A model generated the notes under the pieces. The model saw only the letters and a list, made by a program, of their open reading frames with translations. It had not been told where the DNA came from and searched no databases. From assembly GCA_020854815.1 (NCBI GenBank), contig JAHKLW010000060.1:1-49532 (forward strand): 49,532 nt of DNA, written 5' to 3'. A program made the translations under genes and the position numbers. Below, piece by piece: positions 17,456-26,227 of this stretch. This DNA is from Methanofastidiosum sp. (lineage in GTDB: Archaea; Methanobacteriota_B; Thermococci; Methanofastidiosales; Methanofastidiosaceae). Position 1 is the stretch's first letter. Each line of letters begins with the position of its first letter.

Positions 17456-17671
17456 ATGAAGGTGATTATCAAAGAAGGATGTACAAGATGCGGAGTTTGT
17501 TTCAAAGAATGTCCTGAAGTATTCGTTCCTGATCCTGAAGGAATGGCAATTATTTCAGAGGAATTTCAAGGAGATAATGAATTTGAAGGGGAGATTGACC
17601 AAAGTATGGCTCAATGTGCAAAATCTGCAGAAAACATTTGCCCTGCCGACATAATCTCTATCGAAGAATAA
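17456..17671 (+). CDS. Single [4Fe-4S] ferredoxin
   Basis: 71-aa ferredoxin of the short archaeal/Thermotoga type. Cysteines at CTRCGVCFKECPEVF provide three cluster ligands plus one extra Cys, and the fourth ligand is in ENICPADIISIEE; QCAKSA carries another Cys, which in this family can form a disulphide. It is an electron carrier for anaerobic metabolism, possibly for tungsten or other oxidoreductases. The stop is followed by the wtpA control region. Confidence 0.92.
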   Translation: MKVIIKEGCTRCGVCFKECPEVFVPDPEGMAIISEEFQGDNEFEGEIDQSMAQCAKSAENICPADIISIEE

Positions 17672-17693
17672 TTAAATATTCTTTGATTCCGGG

Positions 17694-17727
17694 AACGAAT
17701 TATTTTTAATATGAATAATAATTCGTT
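17694..17727. promoter_or_regulatory. Inverted repeat upstream of wtpA (candidate tungstate operator)
   Basis: AACGAATTATT (17694-17704) and AATAATTCGTT (17717-17727) are perfect 11-base arms. They lie directly upstream of the TATA-like TTTATATAG (17731-17739). A second, shorter pair, CGTTAT (17740-17745) and ATAACG (17758-17763), surrounds the likely transcription start. The arrangement suggests a dimeric regulator of the tungstate/cofactor operon. No known consensus was matched. Confidence 0.5.
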
Positions 17728-17773
17728 ATATTTATATAGCGTTATCTTCTTTTAATCATAACGAGGTGATATT

Positions 17774-18796
17774 TTGAATAAAAGAAAAACATATCTTAAG
17801 ATATCAGCATTGTTCCTCATAGGAATAATGGTGGCTTTAACCTTGGGATGTACAGCACCAGAGCCTAAGACAATAAGCGTATTCCACGCTGGAAGTTTGG
17901 CTCAGCCATTCCAAGCTGTTGAAAAGAACTTTGAAACGGCAAATAAGAACGTAGATGCACAATTAGAAGGTGCTGGTAGTGTAGACACTATCAGAAAAGT
18001 AACTGATTTGGGAAAGGAAGCAGATGTCATTGGATCTGCTGATTACAAACTGATACCTCAAATGATGTATCCAGATTATGCTGACTGGTACATTGTTTTT
18101 GCTACAAATGAGATTGTACTTTGTTACACTGATAAGAGTAAATATGCAAACGAAATTAATGCTGATAACTGGTACGAAGTAATACAGAGACCTGATGTTC
18201 TATGGGGATTTGGAAATCCAAATATAGACCCCTGTGGATACAGAACAGTGATGACAATAAAACTTGCCGATCTTGCATATAATAAACCAGTATTCGATGA
18301 ATTACTTGGATCACATACAACCATTACTGCAAAAGAAGAAAATGGAATTTACAAAATAACAACGCCTGAAAGCTTGAATCCAGATACAAAATATGTCACT
18401 ATAAGAGACAAATCTGAAGATTTAGTTTCTATGACTCTTGCTGGTGGAATTGACTATGCATTTGAATACAGATCAGTCGCAGAACAGAACAAATTAGACT
18501 ATGTTGAACTACCTCCTTCAATAAATCTAAAGGATGTAAAGTATGATTCAACTTATGCTAAAATCCATGTGACCATATCTAATGGAAAAACACAAATAGC
18601 CGCACCTATAGCATACGGAATTACAGTTCCGAAAAATGCACCAAACAAAGATTTGGGAATTAAATACGCTGAACAAGTTATAAACGAAAGCGGACAGAAA
18701 ATTTTCAAAGAGATGGGGCAGCCACCCACAGTTCCTGCATTAGGATCAGGTAATGTTCCAGAACAATTGAAAAAATATGTAGAAATGATCGATTAA
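17774..18796 (+). CDS. wtpA: Tungstate/molybdate ABC transporter, substrate-binding lipoprotein WtpA
   Basis: 340-aa extracellular oxyanion receptor. A signal sequence ends in the lipobox LTLGC (Cys near residue 26), anchoring it to the membrane. Mature sequence begins ISVFHAGSLAQPF, with GSVDTIRKVTDLGKEADVIGSADY and FATNEIVLCY as in WtpA/ModA proteins; GGIDYAFEYRSVA carries conserved acidic contacts typical of WtpA. Start is TTG at 17774 with GAGGTGAT upstream. It heads the operon with wtpB, wtpC and the pterin cofactor genes. Tungstate rather than molybdate is the family expectation. Confidence 0.93.
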   Translation: MNKRKTYLKISALFLIGIMVALTLGCTAPEPKTISVFHAGSLAQPFQAVEKNFETANKNVDAQLEGAGSVDTIRKVTDLGKEADVIGSADYKLIPQMMYPDYADWYIVFATNEIVLCYTDKSKYANEINADNWYEVIQRPDVLWGFGNPNIDPCGYRTVMTIKLADLAYNKPVFDELLGSHTTITAKEENGIYKITTPESLNPDTKYVTIRDKSEDLVSMTLAGGIDYAFEYRSVAEQNKLDYVELPPSINLKDVKYDSTYAKIHVTISNGKTQIAAPIAYGITVPKNAPNKDLGIKYAEQVINESGQKIFKEMGQPPTVPALGSGNVPEQLKKYVEMID

Positions 18797-18808
18797 GGAG
18801 GTTCAAAT

Positions 18809-19609
18809 ATGATTTCGGAAATTAGAAGAAATCCTCTTCTAATTCTTTTTTTTATTTTGGGAATGTTAATAGTAGTTTATATAATGGCTGTTTTATCAAA
18901 TATGTTATACAGTCAGTTAGTTCTCCATCCAGGAGAGTTTATCAAGGTTATTAAAGACCCAGATGTAATAAAATCCATCTGGTTAACATTATATACCTCA
19001 TTTCTTGCAACGGTAATAGGAGTTATTCTAGGAATTCCTCTTGCATATATTCTTGCAAGATATGAGTTTTATGGAAAAGATATCATCGAAGCAATAGTGG
19101 ATATACCAATCATTATCCCACATACAGTAGCAGGAATTGCACTATTTTCTTTGCTCATGAAAAAGGGGGCTGTTGGAATAGCATTTTCAAAATTAGGTAT
19201 AGTTTTCCAGGACAACATTTTGGGGATTGTAATGGCAATGCTCTTTGTAAGTTGTCCCTTTTTTGTTGGCACAGCTAGAGAAGGATTTAAGAGTGTCAAT
19301 CCAAATCTAGAAAGCGTTGCAAGAACTCTTGGAGCTTCTCAATGGAAATCATTTTATCAAATAGCCTTGCCATTGACATCACGCCATATATTTTCCGGCG
19401 CAATTATGTCCTGGGCTAGAGGAATAAGTGAATTTGGTGCAATTATTATAATAGCATATTACCCCATGATAGCTTCGACTTTGATATTGGCCAGATTCAA
19501 CAGTAATGGACTCTTAGGTTCACAGCCTATTGCCGTTTTATTGATTATGATTTGCTTCATTACTTTTGTTGTCTTGAGATTAGTTTCAAAGAGAGGTAGA
19601 AGAATATGA
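18809..19609 (+). CDS. wtpB: Tungstate/molybdate ABC transporter permease WtpB
   Basis: 266-aa inner-membrane permease with six hydrophobic segments. The EAA coupling loop reads ESVARTLGASQWKSFYQIALPLTSRHI, and IPIIIPHTVAGIALF is typical of ModB/WtpB. AAGGAGG precedes the ATG, 12 bases after wtpA. It overlaps wtpC by four bases (ATGA). Confidence 0.93.
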   Translation: MISEIRRNPLLILFFILGMLIVVYIMAVLSNMLYSQLVLHPGEFIKVIKDPDVIKSIWLTLYTSFLATVIGVILGIPLAYILARYEFYGKDIIEAIVDIPIIIPHTVAGIALFSLLMKKGAVGIAFSKLGIVFQDNILGIVMAMLFVSCPFFVGTAREGFKSVNPNLESVARTLGASQWKSFYQIALPLTSRHIFSGAIMSWARGISEFGAIIIIAYYPMIASTLILARFNSNGLLGSQPIAVLLIMICFITFVVLRLVSKRGRRI

Positions 19610-20661
19610 TACATGTAGAAAATCTAAGTAATAATTGGGGAGATTTCACGCTGAAAAACATATCACTTGATATCAAAGAAAGTGAATATTTTGTTATATT
19701 GGGGCCAACTGGAGCTGGAAAGACTTTATTACTAGAGATAATTGCTGGCTTGTATTTCCCTAAGGAAGGAAGAGTCATGATAAATGGTAGTGACGTCACT
19801 TTTACCTCCCCTGAGAATCGAGGGTTAGGATTTGTCTATCAAGACTATGCACTTTTTCCTCACCTAAATGTTAAGAAAAATATTGAGTATGGATTAAAGT
19901 TGAGGAAAGTTCCTGAAGAAAAGAGAGAAGAAAAAATTTCAGAGCTTGTAAAAATGCTAAAAATCAACCACCTTTTGCATAGAAATACTGAGACATTGAG
20001 TGGTGGAGAAAAGCAAAAAGTTGCATTGGCAAGAGCTTTGGCAATAAATCCCAAGATTATTCTTATGGACGAACCTTTTTCAGCCCTTGATGAAAACACT
20101 AAATCGAAGCTTATTTCAGATATGAAAGAACTCCATAAAACAGAAGGTATAACTTTTGTCCACGTTACCCACAGCCAAGAAGAAGCTATACTACTTGCAG
20201 ATAGAATAGGAATTATGATGAAGGGAACAATTGTCCAAGTAGGAAATCCTGACGAAATATTCTACAAACCAGTAACAAAAGAAATTGCGCAGTTTGTAAA
20301 GATTGAAAACATTTGGGAAGGTAAAGTTATTGAAAAAAAAGAAGAGGAACTAATAGTAGATGTAAATGGAAAACAAATAGTGACTTTATCGGATCATTTC
20401 AAAGTTGGACAAGATGTAAGACTAATTATTAGGCCTGAAGATATAATCTTGGGTAAGGGGGACACAAGCGCTAGAAATAATTTCAAAGGAAAAGTAACTT
20501 CTGTAATTAAACATGGATTTTATCATATCGTAAGGATAGACTGCGGATTTGAAGTTGAAGCTGCTGTTACAAAACAATCAATTGAAAATCTTAGTATCAT
20601 AGAAGGTAAAGATATCAATATATTTTTTAAAGCCACTGCACTTCAGGTTATTAAGAGATGA
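19606..20661 (+). CDS. wtpC: Tungstate/molybdate ABC transporter ATPase WtpC
   Basis: 351-aa ABC ATPase. Walker A is GPTGAGKTL, Q-loop VYQDYALFP, signature LSGGEKQKVALARAL, Walker B IILMDEPFSALD and switch His in HVTHSQEEA. The C-terminal 110 residues form a regulatory TOBE-like domain (RLIIRPEDIIL...), usual in ModC/WtpC. Its start overlaps wtpB, and moeA follows after 21 bases. It powers oxyanion import. Confidence 0.93.
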   Translation: MIHVENLSNNWGDFTLKNISLDIKESEYFVILGPTGAGKTLLLEIIAGLYFPKEGRVMINGSDVTFTSPENRGLGFVYQDYALFPHLNVKKNIEYGLKLRKVPEEKREEKISELVKMLKINHLLHRNTETLSGGEKQKVALARALAINPKIILMDEPFSALDENTKSKLISDMKELHKTEGITFVHVTHSQEEAILLADRIGIMMKGTIVQVGNPDEIFYKPVTKEIAQFVKIENIWEGKVIEKKEEELIVDVNGKQIVTLSDHFKVGQDVRLIIRPEDIILGKGDTSARNNFKGKVTSVIKHGFYHIVRIDCGFEVEAAVTKQSIENLSIIEGKDINIFFKATALQVIKR

Positions 20662-20682
20662 ATATATTGATGCAGGGATTTT

Positions 20683-21888
20683 GTGAAATTCTTAAAACTT
20701 GAAACCTATGAAGAAGCGATTAATATAATTAATAAAACTATATCTTTGGATATAAAGTCAGAAGATACACCGCTAATCTCTTCTTTGAACAGAGTATTGG
20801 CTGAGGATATTATTTCCCCGATTAACGTACCCCATTATCCTAAATCACAAATGGATGGATTTGCAGTTAGATCAGAAGATACCTTCGAAGCTAGTGAAAA
20901 TTCGCCGGTAAAACTAAGATTGATTGAAAGTGTAAATGCGGGTAACTCTCCAAAGTATTCGATTAAAAAGGGGAAATGCTCTTACGTTGCAACTGGTGCC
21001 CCCGCCCCAGAAGGTGCCGATTCTGTTGTTATGATCGAGAATACCCAGAATCTAGGTAATTATATTACTCTAACACGGGGGGTGACGCCTGGAGAGAATA
21101 TAATGAAGGTAGGATATGACATAAAAAAAGGAAATCATATCTTGCCCAAAAATACCCTTATTACCCCTAGAGTAGTTGGACTTCTTTCAGGATTGGGTAT
21201 TAAGAAAGTCAAAGTGTATAGAAAATTAAAAATCGGGATTTTTTCAACAGGTAACGAAATTATAAATCCTTGGGAAACTCTTGAATATGGAAAAACCTAT
21301 GATGTTAATTCATTTTATATCTCTTCAAAATTAGAAAAGTTAGGTTGTGATACCTATAATCTTGGTATTGCAAAAGATAGCAAAGAGGATATAATTTCTA
21401 AACTAAATGAAGCAATAAATTGCGATATAATAATCCTTTCTGCCGGGGCATCAAAAGGAGAAAGGGATTTTGTCGAGGAAGCAATCAATAATTTTGGTAA
21501 CTTAATAATTCACGGCATAAGTATCAAACCAGGAAAACCAACATTAGTCGGCTTGAAAGACAACAAACTTATTTTTGGCCTTCCTGGGCACCCTACATCT
21601 TCATTTGTACTATTCAACGTCTTGGTATTGCCTTTTGTCTATAAAATGGCGGGATTAGAGAAAAAAATAGAAATGAAGAAATTTATTTCAGGTGAAAGGA
21701 TTTATTCCACAAGAGGAAGGGAGGACTTTTTGCCCGTTATAATACAAGGAGACAAAGTTTCATCCATATTTCGTGGCAGTGGTGCCATATCAAGTTTTTT
21801 AAAAGCAGAAGGTATCGCAATAATTGGGGAGAACACTGAATTTGTTGATAAAGGTGAAGAGTTAGAAGTATTGTTGTTGGAAGATTAA
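20683..21888 (+). CDS. moeA: Molybdopterin molybdenumtransferase MoeA (copy 1)
   Basis: 401-aa MoeA, which inserts Mo or W into adenylylated molybdopterin. Motifs include SQMDGFAVR, VATGAPAPEGADSVVMIE, GIFSTGNEI, the MPT-binding LSAGASKGERDF, and GLPGHPTSSFVLF. GTG start at 20683 with AGGGA upstream. It ends one base before moaA. A second MoeA closes the operon, and in organisms with two copies one may be tungsten-specific; that assignment is not visible here. Confidence 0.93.
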   Translation: MKFLKLETYEEAINIINKTISLDIKSEDTPLISSLNRVLAEDIISPINVPHYPKSQMDGFAVRSEDTFEASENSPVKLRLIESVNAGNSPKYSIKKGKCSYVATGAPAPEGADSVVMIENTQNLGNYITLTRGVTPGENIMKVGYDIKKGNHILPKNTLITPRVVGLLSGLGIKKVKVYRKLKIGIFSTGNEIINPWETLEYGKTYDVNSFYISSKLEKLGCDTYNLGIAKDSKEDIISKLNEAINCDIIILSAGASKGERDFVEEAINNFGNLIIHGISIKPGKPTLVGLKDNKLIFGLPGHPTSSFVLFNVLVLPFVYKMAGLEKKIEMKKFISGERIYSTRGREDFLPVIIQGDKVSSIFRGSGAISSFLKAEGIAIIGENTEFVDKGEELEVLLLED

Positions 21889-21889
21889 A

Positions 21890-22780
21890 ATGTCAGAATT
21901 ACCAGTGAAAGTACTTAGAATCACTTTAACTCAAAGATGCAATTTAAATTGCATATATTGTCACCATGAAGGCGAGTGCTCTCAATCATATAATGGCAAG
22001 AGAGAGATAAAAAAAGAAGAAATTGAAGATCTACTTAAAGTTTCTAAAGATTTGGGCATCAAAAAAGTTAGATTTACTGGTGGAGAGCCGCTTTTGAGGG
22101 GAGATGTAGTTGAGATTATTCAAATTGCTTCAAAATACATGGAAGATGTATCTATGTCGACAAATGGAGTTCTGTTGTGTGAAAAAATCTCAGAATTAAA
22201 AGAGGCAGGGATATCAAGAATCAATGTAACGTTGAATACTTTAAATGAAGAGATCTATAAGAGTATTACAGGTAAGAATAAATTGCAGGATGTTTTAGAT
22301 GGAATTGAAAAAACTTATGATGAAAAAATATTTCCAATTAAAGTCAACATGGTTGTAATGCAGAGAAACTATAAGGAGATTAAAAATTTAGTCAGGTATA
22401 CAAAAGAAGGAATGGTCCTTCAATTAATTGAACTTATATCTGAAAAAAATGGAACAGATTCTAAATTTTATAGAGAAAATTATGCGAGCTTATTGCCTAT
22501 TGAAGAATATCTAGAAAAACATTCTATAAAAATCGTTGAAAGACAAAAACAACGCAGAAAAAAATACTTTTTACCCCAAGAAATTGAAGTAGTAAGATCA
22601 ATGCATAACACCGTATTCTGTAATAATTGTATGAGTATAAGAGTAACAAGTGAAGGGGAGATAAAAAATTGTCTTTTCAGAAATCATGATTTAATAAAAA
22701 TAAATGAGTTCTCTGATCACGAAAAACTAAAAGAGTCCTTGATTTATTCTATTAAAACAAAAACACCTTACTGGTGCTGA
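21890..22780 (+). CDS. moaA: GTP 3',8-cyclase MoaA
   Basis: 296-aa radical SAM enzyme that converts GTP to the cyclic dihydro-GTP precursor of molybdopterin. The radical SAM cluster is CNLNCIYC (residues about 17-24), with RFTGGEPLLR as the SAM motif. The C-terminal second cluster is FCNNCMSIRVTSEGEIKNC. The usual terminal Gly-Gly is not seen; the protein ends TPYWC, as a short archaeal form. It is flanked by moeA and moaD with single-base gaps. Confidence 0.92.
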   Translation: MSELPVKVLRITLTQRCNLNCIYCHHEGECSQSYNGKREIKKEEIEDLLKVSKDLGIKKVRFTGGEPLLRGDVVEIIQIASKYMEDVSMSTNGVLLCEKISELKEAGISRINVTLNTLNEEIYKSITGKNKLQDVLDGIEKTYDEKIFPIKVNMVVMQRNYKEIKNLVRYTKEGMVLQLIELISEKNGTDSKFYRENYASLLPIEEYLEKHSIKIVERQKQRRKKYFLPQEIEVVRSMHNTVFCNNCMSIRVTSEGEIKNCLFRNHDLIKINEFSDHEKLKESLIYSIKTKTPYWC

Positions 22781-22781
22781 A

Positions 22782-23021
22782 ATGAAAGTAACGGTGAAGT
22801 ATTTCGCATTATTTAAAGATTTGACGGGTAAGATTCAAGAATCTATGGAAATAAAAAAGGGTAAAACTACAAATGATCTTTTAGGGATAATTATGAAAAA
22901 ATACAAGTTAAAAGATAATGTGAATATAGTAATGGCCCTAAATCAAGAGTATATCAAAACTGATGCCCTATTAAATGATGGTGATGAAGTTGCCATTATG
23001 ATGCCTTCAAGCGGTGGTTAG
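22782..23021 (+). CDS. moaD: Molybdopterin synthase sulphur carrier MoaD
   Basis: 79-aa ubiquitin-like protein ending MMPSSGG; the terminal Gly-Gly is thiocarboxylated and delivers sulphur to MoaE. Early residues VTVKYFALFKDLTGK fit the family. The codons after Gly-Gly are TAG, so this TAG must terminate for the protein to work, useful evidence about the genetic code here. It lies between moaA and moaE. Confidence 0.92.
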   Translation: MKVTVKYFALFKDLTGKIQESMEIKKGKTTNDLLGIIMKKYKLKDNVNIVMALNQEYIKTDALLNDGDEVAIMMPSSGG

Positions 23022-23024
23022 CTA

Positions 23025-23432
23025 ATGATCAAACTTCAAAGAAAAGATTTTAGCATTGATGATGAATTAAAAAAAATAAAGAATGACAAGTGTGGGGCTT
23101 CAGTAATATTTTTAGGATCAGTTAAATCCGAAATGGATGGAAAAAAAGTTATGAAAATGGAACTTGATGCTTACGCCAAAATGGCAGAAAAAAAATTAAA
23201 GGAAATTGAAGCTGATGCAGCGAAAAAATATAACATCATTGAAAGTACAGTTATTCACAGATACGGGGAACTTTTTGTTGGAGACAATATAGTCTTAATA
23301 ATAGTGAAATCAATTGATAGGGCAAAATCATTTGAAGCATGTAAATATATCCTTAAAAGACTAAAAGAGGAAGTGCCAATATTTAAGAAAGAGTATATGG
23401 AAGACAATGTATTTTGGCATGGAGGCATATAG
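23025..23432 (+). CDS. moaE: Molybdopterin synthase catalytic subunit MoaE
   Basis: 135-aa large subunit of molybdopterin synthase, converting cPMP to molybdopterin using MoaD thiocarboxylate. Motifs are [53 protein letters not shown] and the terminal VFWHGG. Three bases separate it from moaD. It ends just before the moaC start, whose GGAGG site lies in its last codons. Confidence 0.93.
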   Translation: MIKLQRKDFSIDDELKKIKNDKCGASVIFLGSVKSEMDGKKVMKMELDAYAKMAEKKLKEIEADAAKKYNIIESTVIHRYGELFVGDNIVLIIVKSIDRAKSFEACKYILKRLKEEVPIFKKEYMEDNVFWHGGI

Positions 23433-23433
23433 A

Positions 23434-23889
23434 ATGTTTTCACATTTATCAGATAAAGGCGTAAAAATGGTGGACATAACGCCAAAAGATTTAACAGTTA
23501 GAACGGCTGTTGTTGAGGGGGAGATAAAGCTCAAAAAAGATACTATAAAGTTGATAAAGCAGAATAAGATTACAAAAGGAAACGTCCTTACTACTGCCCA
23601 GATTGCAGGTATTCAGGCTGTAAAAAAGACACCTAACATAATCCCTCTTTGCCACCAGCTCCCGATTAACAAGGCGGACATAGAATTTGAGTTTAAAGAT
23701 GGGTCAATTAGTGTGACTTGCACAGTGAAGACAGAATCTAAAACAGGTGTTGAAATGGAAGCCTTGACAGGAGTTTCTGTAGCCCTACTTACCATTTGGG
23801 ATATGGTTAAGTCAAATGAGAAGAATTCTTCTGGCCAATATCCAGATACAGAAATTGGACCTATAAGAGTCATTAAAAAGGAGAAATAG
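23434..23889 (+). CDS. moaC: Cyclic pyranopterin monophosphate synthase MoaC
   Basis: 151-aa enzyme completing cPMP formation after MoaA. Motifs: [18 protein letters not shown] at the start, [50 protein letters not shown] and the final RVIKKEK. The ATG at 23434 is chosen over an in-frame one at 23407 because GGAGG (23421-23425) is correctly spaced before it and the N-terminus then has family length. Confidence 0.94.
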   Translation: MFSHLSDKGVKMVDITPKDLTVRTAVVEGEIKLKKDTIKLIKQNKITKGNVLTTAQIAGIQAVKKTPNIIPLCHQLPINKADIEFEFKDGSISVTCTVKTESKTGVEMEALTGVSVALLTIWDMVKSNEKNSSGQYPDTEIGPIRVIKKEK

Positions 23890-23891
23890 TC

Positions 23892-24389
23892 ATGTCCTCA
23901 GGAGAGCATAAAAGTAAGGCTCCTAAAAGTCTAAATTATGCCGTAATCACTATATCAGATTCTTGTTATAAAGAGGTAGCAGAAGATAGATCAGGTAATT
24001 ATATCTTAGAGAAATTATCAGGAAATAATCATGTTGTAAAAAAAATAGTTGTGCCTGATGAAGAAGAGAAAATAAGAAAAGCCATTTATGATTCTTTAGA
24101 GGGAGTAGATTGCATAGTTACAACAGGTGGGACAGGTATAACAAAAAGGGATGTCACTATCCAAACTGTAAAAAAACTTATCAATAAGGAAATAGTAGGT
24201 TTTGGAGAAATATTTCGATATCTGAGCTACAAGGAAATAGGGTTCCCAGCAATTATTTCTGGTGCTGTTTGTGGAACGATTGAGGATAAAATTATTTTTT
24301 GTCTTCCTGGTAGTCTAAATGCAGTAAAACTTGGCACTGACATTATTATTTCTGAAGCTCCACATTTAATAAAACACCTGAGGGAATAA
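23892..24389 (+). CDS. moaB: Molybdopterin adenylyltransferase-like MoaB
   Basis: 165-aa MoaB/Mog fold protein, adenylating molybdopterin before metal insertion (archaeal MoaB has this activity). Motifs: AVITISDSCYKEVAEDRSG, IVTTGGTGITKRDVTIQTV, FRYLSYKEIGFPAIISGAVCG and FCLPGSLNAVKLG. It begins three bases after moaC and abuts the second moeA. Confidence 0.93.
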   Translation: MSSGEHKSKAPKSLNYAVITISDSCYKEVAEDRSGNYILEKLSGNNHVVKKIVVPDEEEKIRKAIYDSLEGVDCIVTTGGTGITKRDVTIQTVKKLINKEIVGFGEIFRYLSYKEIGFPAIISGAVCGTIEDKIIFCLPGSLNAVKLGTDIIISEAPHLIKHLRE

Positions 24390-25583
24390 ATGAAAGAGTT
24401 CAAATCATTACTTCCATACAATAAAGCATTGGAATTAGTAAAAACTCATTCGAAAGAATTTGAGTCTGAAACAATCGATTTAAATGAATCACTGGACAGA
24501 GTCCTTTCTGAAAATATAGTTTCACCTTTTGATTCGCCCGCTTTTGATAGATCTGCGATGGATGGTTATGCTGTGCAAGCTAGGGATACATTTTCCATCT
24601 CTGAAGGGGCGCATGTTACGCTAGATATTATTGATTTCGTGACCGCTGGAAAAATATCAAATAAAGAGGTAGTAACTGGTAAGGCCATAGAAATAATGAC
24701 AGGTGCGATGATGCCAAAAGGTGCGAATTCAGTGGTAATGCAGGAGTTCACAGAAACAAATAATGATAAAGTTAGAATCTACAAAAAAGTTTTCCCATAC
24801 CTTCATGTTTCAAGAAAGGGCGAAGATGTTAAGAAAGGAGATCTAATACTAAAAAATGGAACTATGTTATCCCCCGAACACCTCTCTCTTTTAAAATCTC
24901 TTGGAATTAAAAATATTCTTGTCAAAAAAACTCCTAAAATTTCAATTATTGTAACTGGTGATGAATTAGTTGAAGATGCAAATCAAATTGAAACTGGTAA
25001 AATAATTGATTCAAATTCAATACTGTTATCGTCATTATCGAAAAAGGCTTTGTGTGAAGTAGTTCATCAGTTTAGAGTGGCCGATCACAAAGAAGAAATA
25101 TTAGATGCAATAACAAATTCAAAAAAAGACTCGGACATAATATTAATAACGGGCGGAAGTTCATTTGGTAAAAAAGATTTTCTTCCAAAAATTATTAAGA
25201 ATATTTTATTCCACGGAGTAACAATAAAACCAGGTAAGCCGATAGGTTTTTCTGTTCAAGATGTTCCAATATTCATAATGTCTGGGTACCCAGTAGCATC
25301 TTTTGTCCAGTTCTATCTATTTATCGTTCCATATCTAGAAAATATTTTGAAAACAAAAATAGTAAAATCAGTTGATTTGCCATTTTCTGAAACTTATTCT
25401 TCGGAGTTAGGCAGGGTCGAATTTGTAAGATGTGTTCTAAACGATAATGAAATCGTCCCGATAAGACTTTCGGGATCGGGGGTTATATCTTCTATTTCAA
25501 ATTCAACAGGCTATGTTCTAATAAATGAAAACATAGAAGGAATAAACAAAGGGGAGAAGTGTAGATTTTATTATTATTTGTGA
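24390..25583 (+). CDS. moeA: Molybdopterin molybdenumtransferase MoeA (copy 2)
   Basis: 397-aa second MoeA, with the ATG directly following the moaB stop. Motifs: RSAMDGYAVQARDTF, MTGAMMPKGANSVVMQE, SIIVTGDELVE, ITGGSSFGKKDFLP and MSGYPVASFVQF. It differs considerably from copy 1, so the pair is not recent. Paired MoeA proteins are usual in tungsten-using archaea and may specialise for metal insertion. It ends the operon, tail to tail with a small minus-strand gene. Confidence 0.92.
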   Translation: MKEFKSLLPYNKALELVKTHSKEFESETIDLNESLDRVLSENIVSPFDSPAFDRSAMDGYAVQARDTFSISEGAHVTLDIIDFVTAGKISNKEVVTGKAIEIMTGAMMPKGANSVVMQEFTETNNDKVRIYKKVFPYLHVSRKGEDVKKGDLILKNGTMLSPEHLSLLKSLGIKNILVKKTPKISIIVTGDELVEDANQIETGKIIDSNSILLSSLSKKALCEVVHQFRVADHKEEILDAITNSKKDSDIILITGGSSFGKKDFLPKIIKNILFHGVTIKPGKPIGFSVQDVPIFIMSGYPVASFVQFYLFIVPYLENILKTKIVKSVDLPFSETYSSELGRVEFVRCVLNDNEIVPIRLSGSGVISSISNSTGYVLINENIEGINKGEKCRFYYYL

Positions 25584-25584
25584 A

Positions 25585-25827
25585 TTATAGCTCTACTACT
25601 TTATTAAGCTCTTCTTTAAACTGGTCAACAGTTAATGAATGGCTCATCATCTGGAGCATAGTAGAAAGATTGGATAAAGTCATTAGATAGTAAGGCTTTG
25701 CATTTTCATCGTCTTTTAATTCGTTCAACATCTTTATAGATTCTTTTACAATCATTTTGCAATCTTCAAGATTGTCACACTTCATCAAACCATCATATAC
25801 CATCCTTTCAAATTCAGTTAGTTTCAT
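25585..25827 (-). CDS. Small helical protein of unknown function
   Basis: 80-aa protein starting MKLTEFERMVYDGLMKCDN, predicted almost entirely helical, with Met-rich LSTMLQMMSHSL. GGTGATTCAA just upstream of the ATG at 25827 serves as ribosome binding site. No motif is recognised. It converges on moeA copy 2 with one base between stops. Confidence 0.6.
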   Translation of the reverse strand: MKLTEFERMVYDGLMKCDNLEDCKMIVKESIKMLNELKDDENAKPYYLMTLSNLSTMLQMMSHSLTVDQFKEELNKVVEL

Positions 25828-25959
25828 TTGAATCACCTAATAACTTTGATTTCGGTATAATTGATTAGTTATTAAATCTATTGGAAATAATTCTCATGAA
25901 TATATATTATTGACATCCAAAAATATATAAGTATTAAAGTAATAATAAAGATAAGAGTT

Positions 25960-26028
25960 GGGGAAAGAATTGATTAATTGTTAAAATCTTGGTATGTTAC
26001 TAAATAATGTCTATGATTGACTTTCCCC
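25960..26028 (+). promoter_or_regulatory. Possible structured 5' leader of a small gene
   Basis: GGGGAAAG (25960-25967) pairs perfectly with CTTTCCCC (26021-26028) across a 53-base loop. A TATA-like AAATATATAAG at 25921-25931 would start transcription near 25950, so the stem would close at the very beginning of the leader, just before the GGAGG site at 26042. It could be a regulatory leader or a small RNA; only the stem is visible. Confidence 0.3.
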
Positions 26029-26053
26029 GTAAATCTTTATTGGAGGTCATATT

Positions 26054-26200
26054 ATGAGAGAAAGAGATATTAAGATAATAAGAAAAGAGATAGCGTCAAT
26101 AAAGAGAAGCCTTGAGGAAGTTGAAAAAAGATTGGATAAAATCACGAAAATAAAGACGGGCGATGAAATATACGAGGGGCCAGTTTCAGAGGCTCCTTAA
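26054..26200 (+). CDS. 48-aa coiled-coil micro-protein
   Basis: ATG at 26054 with GGAGG eight bases upstream opens a 48-codon frame: MRERDIKIIRKEIASIKRSL, then EEVEKRLDKITKI and the acidic tail YEGPVSEAP. The heptad pattern suggests a short coiled coil. Its start resembles the N-terminus of the regulator at 36991 (DIKIEEELREIKSELSLIRK), perhaps only because both are coiled coils. PAP2 follows after 27 bases. Confidence 0.55.
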   Translation: MRERDIKIIRKEIASIKRSLEEVEKRLDKITKIKTGDEIYEGPVSEAP

Positions 26201-26227
26201 ATAATATTTTTTTATTATATTAATATT

